Shown piece by piece: positions 36,201 to 48,091 of a DNA stretch of 64,000 nt (position 1 is its first letter; every line of letters starts with the position of its first letter). The notes under the pieces were generated by a model, which made no database searches, was not told the origin of the DNA, and saw only the letters and a program-made list of their open reading frames with translations. Source of the DNA: Adiantum capillus-veneris (taxonomy: Eukaryota; Streptophyta; Polypodiopsida; Polypodiales; Pteridaceae); contig CM043947.1 in assembly GCA_014529385.2 (NCBI GenBank), forward strand, positions 132,752,891-132,816,890, in the 5' to 3' direction. A program made the position numbers and the translations under genes.

Positions 36201-37632
36201 TGAAGCGAAAAATGATAGCATAGTCAGCATTTCATTAAGAACAAGTTCCTAATGAGCATAAAGAGAGTACTTAGTTTGAGAAAGCAACATAGAAATTTAC
36301 ACCTAGGTAGTTTGGCATAGATAGTACTTGCAAAGAGAGAGAAATAGAACAATTGACAACAATTGAGGATCGGATTTACATGGACCCGGTCCCCCCTCCA
36401 AAATGGCTTTGTATTATATCTTCTCCCATCAAAGGAGACTTTGGTACAATACAATCTTTGTGTTCCTTGACAAAACTCGTTGGTGCAATGAAGATGGAAG
36501 CTTCATGCATCAAATTATGCTTGAATAACACACCTAGTGGGCCTAGCCTCAGTCCCAAGACCTTGCACACCTTTAAAGATGGTGAGAGCTAGCAGGGAAT
36601 GAGGAAAGATTGAGAGGAAGAAGATGTATCTTACAAGACAAAAGTATTATCCTCAGATAATCACTCCTTAATACCATAGCTTAGCTTAGTAATTAGCATG
36701 GTAGAGGAGATGAGCATGACATTGAATCTTGGCTCTTGGTTAGATTTGCATTTCATAGCCAAGAGTTTTTGGTGTAGGCCTTTACTTCTCAATGCTTGGA
36801 GAAGGAGATGGAGTTCATGAGTTGTGTGTGTGTGTGTAGCAAAGTGAGTTAGACTAAAAATGCCAACTCTCTCTGTACTTGGTCAACCCCTCTTCCCAAA
36901 ATCTCTTGCTGGCTTCCCATTGGCTTCTGCAGGGCTTGTCCAATAACAATTTAGAAGCATAATTGACCTTTTAGTCTTCTAGCCGATAGGAATCAAGCAA
37001 GCCATTGGGCTGTTGGATGCTCATTGGACCCCTTGGTAGACAATCCAATAGTCTTCAAGGGAGCTTAATTTCTATTGGTTCTTTTATCAAGCATTTTTCA
37101 ATTGATTAGACTAATTTTACTCTAGCCTAATTCTCATTGGTCCACCTCTATGGCCATCCAATAGGATTGGAGGGGAAATTGGGGGCAACTGGCCTAGGAG
37201 CCTGCCATGTGTCCATTCTTCCCTTTTGGGAGAGCTTGGGATTGTGTGTGTGTGTGTTTCTCTCTCTTCCCCTACCATTAGGGCTCACCCCTCCTTCCCA
37301 GGGATGTGGGAAGACTTTTTAGTCTTCCATAACCATCCAAATTTTCCCACTTTTGGCCATTGGACAAATTGTTTAAATTTAGGAACTATAGCCTATGGAA
37401 GTCTTAATGGAGATGAACCTTAGGTCTTTTAAGATCCATTGGTGCACATTGATCTTTTGTAGACTGTCCCCCTTTAGATCCCTATTTTCCCTCCTTTGGA
37501 TCTCTGCTGAGACTGGCGGTCTGGCAACCTTACCAATATTCTAGCTTTTACTCCCCCGGTACCTCCCCATATTAAATGATTAGTTTAACATGAGAAAATC
37601 ATTTGGAAGAATTAGATATTAATCTTTATGAC
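36201..37632 (-). repeat. Gypsy-2 3' LTR (left copy)
   Basis: Aligns with 40216-41462 from 'agcatttcattaag' on. It ends on the plus strand in CTTTATGACA, giving a TG start on the minus strand beside a purine-rich tract (37633-37652). Short (TG)n runs are present near 36826 and 37244. Confidence 0.78.
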
Positions 37633-38869
37633 AAGCCTTCATTCTTCTTCTTGAAATCATGACTTGAATCCTTCATAGAAGGTGTGTGGAGACGTGATGC
37701 TCATTTTGTGCATGGTGATGGTGTTGTGATGATGTGATTAGGGTGTAGTGGTGTGTGTGCATAGATGGGGTGTGTGTGTGCTTGTGATAGAGATGTGTGT
37801 CTCCTCCCTGTTCTCTTTGTTTTTTTTTTTTTGAGATAGAGACCCCTCCTTATATAGGGAAGGATAAGGGAAATTTAAACAATTACTAAAATAGTAGATA
37901 ATTATCCAAGCAAGCCCATGTGGTAGTGGGCCATCCTTGCCTGGCTGTTTGTGCATATGCTAGGTTAGGAGTCTTATAAGAGAGTGAGAGAAGAGAGAGG
38001 GAAGGGTAGGATAGAGGTATAGGGAATCTACATGGTTCTAACCATGGCTATCTTATTAGGAAAGAGAGAAGAGGGAAAATAGGGATGGCAAGGGTGAACC
38101 TGTTAGGGATAGAGGTTTTATCCATACTTGGCAAAGACTTCCTTTAATGCCCTTATGTCTCATGCAATGATGCTCCTTAACTAGTGTGGCAAGGTCCCGT
38201 GATGGTGGGGAAGAGACCTTAGATGAGGTTATGAGTGTGTAGAGAAAAATATGTAGACTTTGAGGGAGGGCTACCTGTGTAAACATTACATGGTGGATCG
38301 GGGTCCACCATCTTGAACATATCTTGCCACTCAAAACTTCAAAAATTATAAAAAAAATAGTAGAAGTCTCAGCTCATAAGCTACATTTTTTATTTTGTAA
38401 AGGTCTTCAAATTTGGTGAGGAAGTGGATGCCAAAAATTGAGCAAAAGCATGTACATTTGTGCCCACAAAAGTCTTCGTGGTGGTGCCCCTTTTGTTGTC
38501 ATTTTCCTTATACATCCTCAAGAGTATTCAAACATGTGTGAAAGCATGGCCTAGGGACTTGAATTTCCTCACGACCATCCATGTGGGGTCAATTTATTGA
38601 TAATCTATGAGCTAGCCCACCATGAATTAGTTAACATAGTATTTCTATTTCTTAAAATCTAGGCAACTAAAATAATAATATGTACATGGTAGAATATCAA
38701 AAGCATATTGTGGATAGAAATAGGTTGGTCAAATAATAAAAGTGAATAGTATTTATTCTCATCAATGTTAATGATATAAGTTAGAAATAAAACATATATA
38801 GATGAAATGTATAAGATGAAAAAAGGTTAGGGTAGGTTCTTACACAAAAGAGAGGGAATGGAAAGAATT
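37633..38869 (-). other. Gypsy-2 interior, no gene; possible LTR-like relic
   Basis: 37633-37652 is the proposed polypurine tract (minus strand AAGAAGAAGAATGAAGGCT). The remainder has no recognised frame. 38270-38540 resembles 35640-35960, suggesting a diverged copy of the same unknown repeat. This is where pol should be. Confidence 0.45.
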
Positions 38870-39851
38870 TTTTTAAAAAGTGACCCTTGCTTCATGATGG
38901 AAGTTCTTAAAGCTTTCCATGTTCGTGGAGCTTCACCGTGTGCTCATAGGCTAGACCACCATTGCCTAGCAAACTTTTGAAAATTCATAGCTACATGACG
39001 TAGCTTAGAGGACTCCGTGAAGCCCTCATCTCCAAATGCCGCATCGAATTGTTGGATAAAGGCTAGGACTTTGTCTGTAGCACCAAAGGTGCCATTGTAT
39101 GTAAGGAAAGAGATGTTCTTTCCTCCCTCCTTGAATTTTTCTTGGACAACCTTTTCTAGGTGGCATAGGATTTCCTATGGCCTCTTCTTTTGGGTGGTTC
39201 GAGAGCTGCACCATCACTTTCTTCAGAAGAGGAAGAGTATGAGGAGGATGGAGAAGAGGGTGACCTCTTTCTCGCCTTTTTCTTCCCTTGTTCCTCCTTT
39301 TTTGCACCATCACTTTCTCTAGAAGAGGAAGAGGATGTAGAAGAGGGTGGCGTCTCTCTCGCCTTTTTCTTCTCTTGTTTTCTCTCTTCCCTCTTTGAAT
39401 TATGGTGTAGAGAAGTATGAGATGGTATTCTCCGTTTAGGGGGTGTTGGATATTGTTTTTCCCACCGTCTTCGTGGAGCCATCTCCGTTGAGGTGGCAGG
39501 AGACTCACTTCTTTCTCGTTCTTTTGGTGGGGGCTCTGCCGTTGAAACTTGGTTTCTCCTTTGGGAGGGAGATGCCTCATCGAGTAGTAAGTTTTTGAGC
39601 CCTTTTTACGAATCCTCCTCTTCTTCCCTTATCGGAGAGAGTCCTCTTTTGGAAGTCTCATCAGGAGCTTTCCTAAGTACTCTCTCTTCTTGATGGGGAG
39701 AAACAAGATAATTTACAAGCATAGGGACATTATTGGTTGCTCTTTCATTAGCAAAATCAAAGCTATCAACATTTATTTCAATCTCTTTTCCCTTGTCAGC
39801 GATACTAGAAAATTTTAAATGTATATTTTTATTTGTACTTTGGCACTTCAA
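38870..39851 (-). pseudogene. Gypsy-2 Gag
   Basis: Starts at minus-strand ATG 39851 (MKCQSTNKNI). The frame 39606-39851 and the frame 39156-39482 are in the same phase, separated by one TAA near 39606 where the inverted copy has a Tyr codon. The protein has a Ser/Lys/Glu-rich low-complexity stretch (KKARKRSPSSPSS), then after a frameshift near 39160 a clear Retrotrans_gag core around 38900-39110: ATDKVLAFIQQFDAAFGDEG, then SSKLRHVAMNFQKFARQWW, ending with MKQGSLF. A TGA interrupts the core. It would form the capsid of the element. Confidence 0.85.
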
Positions 39852-40202
39852 GCCCTAGTTGCTACTCCTCTTTACCTTCAAAGATAAGCACTCAAGCATC
39901 TATACCCGTGGCTCGAATATTAGTAATTTCAAGGAATAGAAGAGAGTGTTGAATAGAGCCAAGACAACACCGGTTCCTGTCAAGCTTCTAATAACTCAAT
40001 AATGGTTAAGACATAGGCAAGCCCCGTAGGACTCCATTATTAAGACCATAGCTCTCGACGGTATCCCCATTAACTGCACAAAGCAGGCATGCTTCAAGGA
40101 TGCAAAATCCCTATTCTACTAACTCTTTTCCAATTAATAGCACCAACCATTTGTAGCAAGCTTGAGGATCTCTCTTCTTGAGCAAGAAAAGAGAAACCAA
40201 TA
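39852..40202 (-). other. Gypsy-2 5' leader
   Basis: Untranslated leader between the primer site and Gag. No further features are seen. Confidence 0.6.
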
Positions 40203-40214
40203 GCTCTGATACCA
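40203..40214 (-). promoter_or_regulatory. Gypsy-2 primer-binding site (tRNA-iMet)
   Basis: The minus strand reads TGGTATCAGAGC next to the LTR end (…GTTACA on the minus strand). Confidence 0.9.
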
Positions 40215-40215
40215 A

Positions 40216-41462
40216 TGTAACACTTAATGCACTAGTAACTTGTGTGTAGCGGAAATTGATAACATAGTGAGCATTCCATTAAGAATAAGTTCCTATTGAG
40301 CATAGAAAGAGTACTTAGTTTGAGAAATCAACATAGCAATTTACACCTAGCTAATTTGGCATTGACAATACTTGAAGAGAGAGAGAAAAATAACAATTGA
40401 CAACAATTGAGGACCGGATTTACATGGAGTCGCCCCCCCCTCCATAAAGGCTTTGTATTATAGCTTCTCCCATCAATGGAGATTTTTGTACAGTACAATT
40501 CTTGTGTTCCTTAACAAAACTCATTGGTGCAATGAAGATGGAAGCTTCATGCACCAAATTATGCTTAAAAAACACACCAAGTGTCCCTAGCCTCAGTCTC
40601 AAGACCTCACACACTTTTAAAAATGGTGAGAGCTAGAAGGAAATGAGGATGATTGAGAGGAAGAAGATGTATCTTACAAGAAAGAAGTATTCTCCTTACA
40701 GAATCACTCTAATAGCATAGCTTAGCTTGATAATTAGCATGGTAGAGGAGATGAGCATGCCATTAAAGCTTGGCTCTTGGTTGGATCTGTGTTCCATAGC
40801 CAAGACTTGTTGGTGTAGGCCTCTACTTCTCAATTCTTGGAGAACGAGATGGAGTTCTTCTTGCACACATGAGTTGTGTGTGTGTATAGCATTGTGTTAG
40901 ACAAAAATGCAGCCTTCTCTATCTTCTTGGTCGACCCCTCTTGCTAAGTACTCATGCTGGCCTCCCATTGGCTCCTGTAAAGCTTAGCCGATCACAAATT
41001 AGAAGAATAATTGATAGCTTTGTGACACGTGTCCGCCTTTCCCCTTTTGTCAGAGCCTTAGGTAATTAAAATAAGTTATAAAACTCTCATTGGATCTTTT
41101 TATCTTCTGGCCAATAGGAATCAGGCAAGCTTTTGGGCTGCTTCATGCTCATTTGGCCCCTTGGTAGACTGTCCAATAGTCTTCTATGGAGCTTAATTTC
41201 TATTGGTTCTTTTATCAAGCATGTTAAAATTAATTAGACTAATTTTACTCTAGCCTAATTCTCATTGGTCCACCTCTATGGCCATCCAATAGGATTTGAG
41301 GAAAGATTGGGAGCAATTGAGCTAGGAGTCTGACATGTGTCCAATATTCCCTTTTGGGAAATCTTTGGAGTGTGTGTGCGTGTGTGTGTTTCTCTCTCCT
41401 CCCCTACTCTTAGGGCTTGCCCCCTCCTTGATAGGGATGAAGGGAAATTGTGCACCCATGGT
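40216..41462 (-). repeat. Gypsy-2 5' LTR (right copy, truncated)
   Basis: Starts on the plus strand with TGTAACACTTAATGC. It aligns with 36201-37320 and breaks off after 'gtattctcc' at about 41462, about 300 bp before the LTR should end. Confidence 0.8.
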
Positions 41463-42090
41463 ATTCTCCAAGCTCCCCACCAAGAAGAGAGAGTACCTAG
41501 GAGAGCTCCTGGTGAGACTTCCAAAAGAGGACTCTCTCTGATAGGGGAAGAAGAGGAGGACCCGTATGAAGGGCTCAAAAACTTACTACGTGATGAGGCA
41601 TCTCCCTCCCAAAGGAGAACCCAAGTTTCAATGGTAGAGCCCCAACCGAAAGAACGAGAAAGAAGTGAGTCTCTTGCCACCTTGGGAGAGATGGCTCCAC
41701 GAAGATGGCGGGCAAAATGCTATTTAACACCCCCTAAACGGAGAAGACCATCACATACTCCTCTATACCATAATTTAAAGAGGGAAGAGAGAAAACAAGA
41801 GAAGAAAAAGGCAAGAAAGAGGTCACCCTCTTCTCCATCTTCCTCATCCTCTCCCTCTTTTGAAGAAAGTGATGGTGCAGAACAAGAGGAACAAGGGAAG
41901 AAAAGGGAGAGGGACACATGTCTAACCTCACCATCCTATCTTATTGCAGTATTAGCGAGAACCACGATTAACTTGTCAAACCATGGGACGAAGGTGACTC
42001 GACTAGTGCATAGAGGTTACAAGAGGTTGTCAATATCTCAGAAAACAACTAACAACTCGCATCTAACTCAAGCTACACTCAAGTGACTTA
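41463..42090 (+). pseudogene. Inverted Gypsy-2 gag fragment
   Basis: Plus-strand sequence from AAGCTCCCCACCAAG onward is the same gag segment seen on the minus strand at 39180-39700. One long frame (start at 41337 inside LTR sequence, stop at 42084-42086) carries APHQEERVPRRAPGETSKRG, the LRDEASPSQRR block, MAPRRWRAK and the KKARKRSPSSPSS stretch. Relative to the minus copy it lacks one repeat of the low-complexity region and differs mainly by substitutions. Homology ends near 41925. Confidence 0.8.
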
Positions 42091-42844
42091 AATCACCAAA
42101 AGACAATTGCTCATCGTCGCCAAGAAAATCACATCCGTTACAACATCCAATGACATCCAAACGCAACAAAAATTCTAGGACAAGTTTATAAGACCTAAGC
42201 ACACGTGCCTATTGCCTCAAACCCCAATGTAGGTCAAGTTCCAAAATCGCGATTATTAACAACAGTGGATTTTTGACCTAGTCGTTTTCAACTCAGAATG
42301 CATCTAAATGCTTAGCAATGATGCCTCCATACCCCGCCTATGTTTAGTTTTCAATTTAAAAGTGTAAATTCCTAGTTATGATAAAATTTGGCCACGGGTT
42401 TTGGCCACGGGTTGGCGACGCCAAAAGCTATGAAATACTTTGAATGGCTTACGTCAATGCTTAGAGCTATTACCTATGGTTGTAATGCAACAAATGCATT
42501 CACAATGTGACAACCGGATAGGGAGTAGGTATCGCAAGAAGGAGAGAAGTGAGCGCCGTTAGCTAACCCTGTGTATTTCTTGTCCAAAAACTTATAAGAA
42601 ACTTACAAAAATTGGCTTTTATACCTTAGCCAAGGTTTTTGGGTGGTCAAAACTAATAATCTGGAGGTCTACCAAAGTTGGGAATTGACTGGCTGATACA
42701 ATCTGGAATCTTGTAGCCCCAGATCATTAATTACAAGGTTTATTAGAGAAAATAGGAGTTACAATATTCCCGATTGATCAAAATAATAATTGTTTTACAA
42801 GGAGAACTCCGAAAAATGGTGTCCGTGTTAGCTTGCTGCTAACA
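42091..42844 (-). repeat. Probable 3' LTR of the gene-A element
   Basis: Minus-strand LTR start TGTTAGCAGCAAGC lies directly after a polypurine tract (42845-42863). A TATAAAAG box sits at plus 42617-42623, about 220 bp inside. The far edge is not determined and the matching LTR is not seen. It parallels the LTR start at 48076. Confidence 0.6.
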
Positions 42845-42863
42845 TTCCCCCCCTCCTTGCCTG
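42845..42863 (-). promoter_or_regulatory. Polypurine tract of the gene-A element
   Basis: The minus strand reads AGGCAAGGAGGGGGGGAA just before TGTTAG, and 21 nt after the TAA that ends gene A. This is the expected plus-strand primer position. Confidence 0.7.
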
Positions 42864-43409
42864 TGTTGTCCCTTGACATAGCTTTATGGGTTGAAGTAGT
42901 CTTCGGGTTGATGACGGGCGAGGTGGTCTTTAAGTGCTTCCAATGCCTTTTGGTATCTGATTCTTTTTTCTTTGTCAGGCACTTGCAGAAATTGCATTGT
43001 GGCTTGGTTCTTCAATTCCACCGCTGAGTAGCCTACAAACCTGGATGTGAGGTTGCTTATCACCGCTGCAAATATCTTCGTTCGCCAGGTGAAGAATCCA
43101 GTGTAGAATGCTTCTTCAAAGGCTAGCATATTATGCGAGGGCAGGAACATGCATCTGGCATAGAATCCGTAAAGGATTTCTTCTGAAGGTTGCCCACTCA
43201 GATTGTAACATAAGTCTTTTTTCCCTTCCAAGAATGAGAGCCATGGGGCTCCTTTCTGCTCAGGCTCATTGAAAACTTGTATGCATGTGAGTAGCGTCCT
43301 GCAGATCTTATATAACATTGCACAAGAGAGATCCGACAGACTCTTGAAGAATGACATGGTGCCCGTTAGGGTTTTCACCATGTATTCCTCTGTTGCTTGG
43401 CCTCTCTCT

Positions 43410-43482
43410 GGAGCTGGCAGCCTAGGGAAGTTGAGCCAAGTTGGTCTCTCTGGAGCTGCCAGCCTGGGGAAGTTGAGCCATG
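43410..43482 (-). repeat. 36-bp tandem duplication in gene A
   Basis: The plus-strand text GGAGCTG(G/C)CAGCCT(A/G)GGGAAG, then TTGAGCCA-GTTGGTCTCT, occurs twice in a row. In protein it repeats WLNFPRLxAPERPT. Confidence 0.85.
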
Positions 43483-44082
43483 TTGGTCTTCTTCTGCAGT
43501 GCTTCATGCACTTGCCATGTCCTTACTCTGGGTACATGACAGAATGTTGGATCTCTTTGTAAGGCTGCAGGTGCTCTTGTGAATAAAATCAGGTATCTCA
43601 AATTCTTGTTCAGCCAGCTTAACCGCCACTTTGGGTGGTCTTTATCTGCGCCATCTTCTTGCATATCCTTGTATAGCCTTTCTTTTACCTGTAAAAGTTC
43701 TCCTTTGATGAGAGGGTACGACAGGGATAGTTGGTGCCATTGAGCGTTGATTTGATTGGGAGTGAGTTGAGTGACGTTGGTAGAGTGTAAAACTCTCAAC
43801 TCCCAATCCATAGCGGCCTTCCACTGCTCATCCACCTCTAAGGTGATCTTCTCCTTCAGTGCGTCTTCTTCAGCTTTTGATAGATGGACCATTGGCACTG
43901 TATCTGCACCTGTGATGTGAATCTGAAAATCTTCATCACCACTCGGCTCTGCTGTGGACTGCATCTCAAACTCAACAAACGAGACCGAGGGAATGTCTAT
44001 TTGGGGCGGCTTTGAAGTGCCTGCCTCTTCTTGCGTGTCTGGCTTTCCATCTCTGAGGAGCTGATTTATCCGTTTGAGTTTT

Positions 44083-44650
44083 TCTATCTCCTTTAGGAGC
44101 TCCTTCTCTCTTTGAACCCACATCAGTGCCAGGTCTCTGCACTGTGACTGTTCAAGATTTAATTCCACTTCACTCTTTGGGAGCTATCTCCTTTAGGAGC
44201 TCCTTCTCTCTTTGAACCCGCATCAGTGCCAGGTATCTGCACTGTGACTGTTCAAGCTTTAATTCCACTTCACTCTTTAATTCCACTTCACTGTTCTACT
44301 ATGTCCTTTAGGAGCTCCTTCTCTCTTTGAACCCACATTAGTGCCAGGTCTCTACACTGTGACTGTTCAAGCTTTAATTCCACTTCACTCTTCGCTATCT
44401 CCTTTAGGAGATCCTTCTCTCTTTGAACCCGCATCAGTGCTGGGTCCCTGCACTGTGACTGTTCAAGATTTAATTCCACTTCACTCTTTAATTCCACTTC
44501 ACTGTTCTACTATCTCCTTTACGAGCTCCTTCTCTCTTTGAACGCGCATCAGTGCCAGGTATCTGCACTGTGATTGCTCAAGCTTTAATTCTCCTTTAGG
44601 AGCTCCTTCTCTCTTTGAACCCGCATCAGTGCCAGGTCTCTTTTCAAGTG
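44083..44650 (-). repeat. Intragenic tandem repeats in gene A (5-6 units)
   Basis: Units of roughly 75-120 bp share CTCCTTTAGGAGCTCCTTC, CATCAGTGCCAGG and CACTGTGACTGTTCAAG. Each encodes LNLEQSQCRDLALMWVQREK followed by ELLKEI. Gene B has no such expansion. Confidence 0.9.
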
Positions 44651-46806
44651 CCTTGTACACTTCATCAGTTCCCTTGATCAAGGCCACGGTTGGGTTTTCT
44701 CTGATTTGCCGTAAGAAAATGACATGATTATTGATTCTTTGTTTAGAATATTGCAAGGAAGCATTCGCAACATCTAGCTACACTTGAATCTTCTGAGCTG
44801 ATAGAGAGGTGGTAAGAAGTTCATTTGTGACTTCTGTCAGCTGCTCGTCTTTTACCTTGTAGGCATCAGATAATTTGGTGAGGAGGTCACCTAACTCCTC
44901 CATTCTTTTTGTTGTTTATCCTTGGCTATTTGATGCTATTCCACTTCTGCCTTCAGCTGTTGCACTTTCCTTTGGAGATCAGTGATGAAAATCATCCTGT
45001 CTTTGAGCTCTCCTTGAAGAGCGTCGATCACCATTTCTAATTACTTGGCCTTTGTGCTACGTTTCAAAGCTGCAAAACAGAGTTTCACGGTCATTTCCTG
45101 CATCTGGCATGCATATTCATTGACCTGTACTATAACTTCATCATTGGACTGCCACTCCTTCTGTCTTGCCAGTTGGGATGTGCCTGTAGCCTCATGTGTT
45201 GCTTCTTGCTACGTCGTAATTGCTGGTGGTTCTGTGGAGGTAGATGGTCGTTGTTCTTCTTGGCCATCCTGAGGCTTTGATGCCTCATCAGTTTTTGGCT
45301 GAGTAGAAGTAGATGGTGTGGTCTCTACCCTAACTGTCTCTTCAGGTGCTGGCCTTTCGTCTTTCTCTGGCTCGGGCTCCATCTCATGTGTAGTGGTAGT
45401 CTCTACACCTGTATCTACTTCCTTATCAATTTCTCCCGCTTGCTTTTGAGTTTCTTCTACTGCTTGCTCCGGTTCTGGCTCGACTTCTTTTTCCTCATGT
45501 CCGTTGGTGTCAGCTTTTTGTGTAGATTCTGTTCGTTGGGTGAACTCAAAATCTTTCTCTTTTTCAGTCTCTTCTTCTTCATTGGTATCTATGCCTGGCG
45601 GTGATGGTGGTGGGCTAGGCATGGGATGGTCTTGTTGTTCCGGCGGCGGTGAGATGAGTTGGGGAGATCCTTGGCTTTGCTCTTGTGTAGCCGTTTCCTC
45701 AGCTTTCTTTGCCACTTCTTCTACCTCTTTCAACTTTAGGGCTTCGATCTCTTGGTACATTGTTTCTAAATAATCTGTTGGATCATCTGCCCCTTTCCTT
45801 GTATGATGATTTGTTTGAGATCCTTTTAGTCCTGTGGGTACCCACTTTTCTGGGTCCTTTCCTTGTGCTTGCCTACTGTGCTGGTAAGCCTGTTTTTCTC
45901 TTTCAAATGCGCTTGTTTTTAAGCTGGCTCCTCTTGGTGGGCAGCCACAAATTTCCTCTTCATCTCTTCCCTCCTAGCGCTCTTTTCTTCGTTGTCACAG
46001 CTCTCGCTGCTGTGCCGCTCTGGTGAGCTGTCATCTGATTCATCACCTGATTTAAAAGATCTTTTACCTGACCTTGTAGCTCGTGGAGAGGGTTGTGCTG
46101 CCAAGATCCATGTATTTTGATCAAGGGTAGGTGGTAGGTTGTCGACCATGCCGATGGCATAATAGGCTATTCTTGTCAACACTTCTGGGGCGCCCAAGTA
46201 TGTTATTTTACCCTCCTTCTTGGTGCCCTTCAAGGTTGTCAAAACATACTGCACGTGGTCCACCAGCTGCCTTGTTGTTGACTTAAGAACTTGAGAGAAG
46301 GTGGTGGCCACGGCGTGATTTGGTGTCGTGTACCTTGGTGGTCTTTTTGGCAGAAAATGGAAGTGTTGATGGTACAAACGGGCTGGCTCTTCCACCTGTT
46401 TGTGGATAAGATTGGAAAATGTGGTCGCTGTTTCCTTAGTAAAAGTGCATGCGGTTTTCCTATCTGTTGCCCGCATGGTTATTCCTTCAGTGGGCAGTTT
46501 GAGTGCCTCTGCCACTATCTCTTTGGTGATTACTACCTTGACCTTGTTCCCTTGGGTGTCAGATATTTGTGAGATTCCGTCCTCTTTGATGGTGGATAGA
46601 AGCTCGTAATTTTTCTAAAAGTCCACTCCACTAGGCTCTTGCTCGTAGAAATGCCTAAGCCCTAACCTGCAGTTAGCCTCTTTGATTTCTGGCTTGGTAG
46701 TGATGGCCGGCTTTCGAAACCGTGACCGTGAGAACCACACCCTAAGGAAGGAAAGGTTTGTTACCAAAAAGAGAAAAAAAAACAAAAAAAAGAATCCCTT
46801 TACCAT

Positions 46807-47013
46807 TCACCATAGCTCCCCAAGGTTAACCACTAGTGGGGCGTAGCCAGTTTGGCCACACCCCTCCATTATCACCAAAAGACGATGTCTCTCTCTTACT
46901 GCCCGGCTCCACTAAATATTCTCTCTCTCCTACTCTGCCGCTGCATTATCCGGCCCGGTAGGTGCATTGGTGTCTCTGTCACACTCTAGCCCTGGCGGGC
47001 CGCCACATATATT

Positions 47014-47049
<36 letters not shown>

Positions 47050-47270
47050 AAATATTCTACCCCCCTCTCTCTCTCTCTACTTGTCCACACTCCAGCCCCG
47101 GCGGGCCGTACCCCCATCCCCTCTCTTCCACACTCCCTTCGGCCTTAAGCACCCCCCCCGCCCTGTTTTAGGGCAAAACTACTCCCCTGTTCATGCTCAC
47201 AAGCACGACACAGACAACATACTTATCATCCGATGACACGACTAACCCGTAGGTACACGTAGGCAATCTC
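46807..47270. other. C/T-rich region with (TC)n tracts
   Basis: Strongly pyrimidine-rich on the plus strand, with two diverged copies of a 'cactc-agcccyggcgggccg' block (near 46980 and 47087), each followed by CCAAATATTC- or C/T-rich text, and (TC)n at about 47018-47047. No gene. It lies between gene A and the next LTR and may be leader or LTR sequence. Confidence 0.45.
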
Positions 47271-48076
47271 GTTAGCTTGTCAGGCTGAGACCAATCTACA
47301 CATACACACTTTTATGATGCATCAAGCACTAACCCTGGTAGAATGCAACCCACTCTATCCCTAAACGCTCACAACACCGTTTACACTTCCAATGAACTCG
47401 GAATTGCATCAAACTTACTAGGAACCATCCTCTCACTAGGATATACTTACCTATAAGTCTAATCTCACCAGGTTTGAACCCTAGTTATCTCGAATACAGT
47501 CGCGGTAGACTAACAGGTCATAATCCAAAAGTGGGCGAAACTTTAGTTTATGAGTATCTATGTGTAGCTAATCCCTTTCTCATTCCATAAAGCACTTGAT
47601 TGTTGAAAACAGACACTGTTTGTGCTACTTACAAGCAAAACAAGCTCGAGGAAGGATCGATCGCAAACAGCTCGAAAATGTGAATGCATGGCGTGGGCGC
47701 GTAGCTCTCAAAGAGACTACCGCGATGGTGTAGTCACGTCGTGAATCCGGTGAGGGAGAAGCGCGTAGCGAAGAGGATAAGACACTCTCTCTCTCTCTCT
47801 CTCAGACTCGTACGACCCAGGATTAATGTTCAAAATAATGTGTTTTTTAAAAATGGTTCTAAGGTGACTTTTATACTTAAGCTCAAAAATGTACATGGGG
47901 TTTTCTTACTCATTATTACAAAGTGGGAACAAATCTGAGTCCTGACTAACTTATTAATCTTTACATAACCCAGACGAATGGATCAAAATGATAAGACGTC
48001 TTTGACATAAAATGGGAATTTGATATGCTTTACAAGATGGGCTCATTACAACAGTTGGACAAATGGGGCTCCAACA
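47271..48076 (-). repeat. Probable 3' LTR of element C / gene B (left edge unknown)
   Basis: On the minus strand TGTTGGAGCCCC starts immediately after a polypurine tract. TATAAAAG occurs on the minus strand at plus 47869-47875, about 200 bp inside, and a (CT)n run is at 47768-47792. This matches the layout at 42844. I cannot find the partner LTR in the window, so the left edge is a guess. Confidence 0.6.
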
Positions 48077-48091
48077 CTCCCCCCTTCCTAA
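48077..48091 (-). promoter_or_regulatory. Polypurine tract after gene B
   Basis: The minus strand reads TTAGGAAGGGGGGAG directly before TGTTGGAG and directly after the TAA closing gene B. Confidence 0.75.

Larger units (their letters stand above)
36201..41462 (-). mobile_element. Gypsy-2 LTR retrotransposon, minus strand, pol-less
   Basis: LTR copies at 36201-37632 and 40216-41462 flank a 2.6-kb interior. A tRNA-Met primer site lies beside the right LTR, a purine-rich tract beside the left one, and a decayed minus-strand gag sits between. No protease, RT or integrase is present, so pol has been deleted. Both outer LTR ends are truncated: the left lacks the TGTAACACT start and the right stops at the junction with an inverted gag piece at 41463. 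Confidence 0.82.
42884..46806 (-). pseudogene. Gene A: coiled-coil accessory ORF, paralogue of gene B, broken
   Basis: Unrecognised family, clearly paralogous to gene B. The N-terminal part (46806 to about 45920, one TAG near 46617) has KVVITKEIVAEALKL, then KRPPRYTTP and EVLTRIAYYAIGMVDNLPP. The middle is Glu/Lys/Gln-rich (probable coiled coil) with 5-6 copies of a 26-residue repeat. The C-terminal domain has YMVKTLTGTMSFF, DLSCAMLYKICRTLLTC and MFLPSHNMLAFEEAFYTGFF. At least five frameshifts separate the pieces. It ends in TAA (42884-42886) next to a polypurine tract and an LTR start, so it is the last ORF of a retroelement. No membrane segment or catalytic motif is evident. Confidence 0.7.

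Noticed and set aside
45386-45773. Membrane-like plus-strand frames opposite gene A
   Set aside because: They are shadows of the Glu/Lys-rich minus-strand coding region.
47501-47516. Fifth copy of the 18-bp palindrome (GTCGCGGTAGACT-like text)
   Set aside because: Only one half-site matches; it is not palindromic.
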